Below are positions 63,682 through 64,000 of a stretch of DNA of 64,000 nucleotides, one piece after another. The DNA lies in NCBI RefSeq assembly GCF_013112245.1, contig NZ_WVRN01000002.1, positions 62,001 to 126,000 on the forward strand. The letters are read 5' to 3'. Position 1 is the stretch's first letter. Every line of letters starts with the position of its first letter. The position numbers and the translations under genes were made by a program. Source of the stretch: Ruegeria sp. HKCCD4315. Lineage in GTDB: Bacteria > Pseudomonadota > Alphaproteobacteria > Rhodobacterales > Rhodobacteraceae. Below the pieces are notes generated by a model. The model was not told where the DNA came from, searched no databases, and saw nothing but the letters and a program-made list of their open reading frames with translations.

Positions 63682-64000
63682 ATGGAAGGTTTCGGCGTAC
63701 ATACCAGCATGTGGACGATGCACTGGGATCGCGATGGGGCCGAGCGGACAATACCCGCCGCGGCCGCCTATAAGATGGACTTCATCGAGATTGCCCTGCT
63801 GGATACAGGCGTTGTCGACGCAACCCATACGCGTGACTTACTTGAAAAATACGAGATGCGAGCCGTTTGTTCGCTGGGGCTGCCCGAACAAAACTGGGCC
63901 TCGGTCAATCCCGATGGCGCAATCGGGCACCTTGTCAATGCTATGGACAAAGTCAAAGAAATGGGCGCAGAAGCTCTGTCTGGTGTCACGTATGGTGGCA
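63682..64000 (+). CDS. Sugar isomerase/epimerase-like TIM-barrel protein, 5' part
   Basis: Only the first 106 codons are in the window. MEGFGVHTSMWTMHWDRDGA, AAYKMDFIEIALLDTG and the VVDATHTRDLLEKYEMRAVC stretch followed by SLGLPEQNWASVNPDGAI resemble D-tagatose 3-epimerase/xylose-isomerase-like enzymes. The ATG at 63682 has GGGGG eight bases upstream; the ATG at 63676 overlaps the permease stop as ATGA and is possible. The transported sugar is probably epimerised at C3. The gene is cut by the right edge. Confidence 0.75.
   Translation, partial: MEGFGVHTSMWTMHWDRDGAERTIPAAAAYKMDFIEIALLDTGVVDATHTRDLLEKYEMRAVCSLGLPEQNWASVNPDGAIGHLVNAMDKVKEMGAEALSGVTYGG

Overview
The window reads as chromosomal DNA of a marine alphaproteobacterium, most likely of the Roseobacter group (Rhodobacterales). 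The grounds are the urease operon order ureD-A-(small ORF)-B-C-(DUF1127)-E-F-G, many carbohydrate ABC transporters and dehydrogenases, a Rieske/dimethylglycine-dehydrogenase-type pair, and tightly packed genes with ATGA overlaps and GGAG-type ribosome sites. No rRNA, tRNA, CRISPR array, phage or intact transposase was seen.

Layout. 0-1.7 kb: 3' part of a repeat-OmpA-beta-barrel outer membrane protein whose 5' part is cut off by a sulfatase gene. 1.7-6.7 kb: exported enzymes (sulfatase, DUF3604 protein, alpha/beta hydrolase). 7.6-13.1 kb: complete urease operon with two small extra genes. 13.3-25.9 kb: a sugar-acid cluster with a mutarotase, an aldose dehydrogenase, a lactonase, a UxaA-family dehydratase, two FAH-family enzymes, an SDR, a semialdehyde dehydrogenase, a GntR regulator and a ribose-type ABC transporter. 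It best fits oxidative, non-phosphorylated L-fucose and D-arabinose catabolism. 26-27.7 kb: SDR plus PfkB kinase. 28-35.5 kb: small exported hydrolase, NTF2-like protein, several SDRs, a quinone-oxidoreductase-like enzyme, a dihydroxyacetophenone-dioxygenase-like cupin, and LysR and IclR regulators.

36.7-48.4 kb looks like a methylated-amine or betaine catabolic region in decay. An intact Rieske oxygenase and an intact dimethylglycine-dehydrogenase-like flavoprotein are followed by a truncated M24 (DddP/creatinase-like) gene, a LysR gene broken by one in-frame stop, an intact sulfotransferase, a maleate-isomerase-like gene without a start and with an amber codon, a second sulfotransferase reduced to its ends, and an MmgE/PrpD gene that has lost an internal segment. 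Next to it is an intact hydroxylase plus threonine-aldolase pair.

48.6-57.8 kb: a second DUF3604 paralogue, a Tat-exported GMC oxidoreductase, a TetR regulator and an RND efflux pair. 57.9-64 kb: a LacI regulator divergent from a sugar or polyol ABC operon (binding protein, ATPase, two permeases) ending in an epimerase-like gene cut by the window edge.

The observations most worth checking are the run of broken genes at 41.1-45.6 kb, the merged fucose/D-arabinose cluster with a GntR palindrome beside a TTGACA box, the truncated outer membrane protein at the sulfatase junction, the small membrane ORF inside the urease operon, and the composite operator in front of the last ABC operon.
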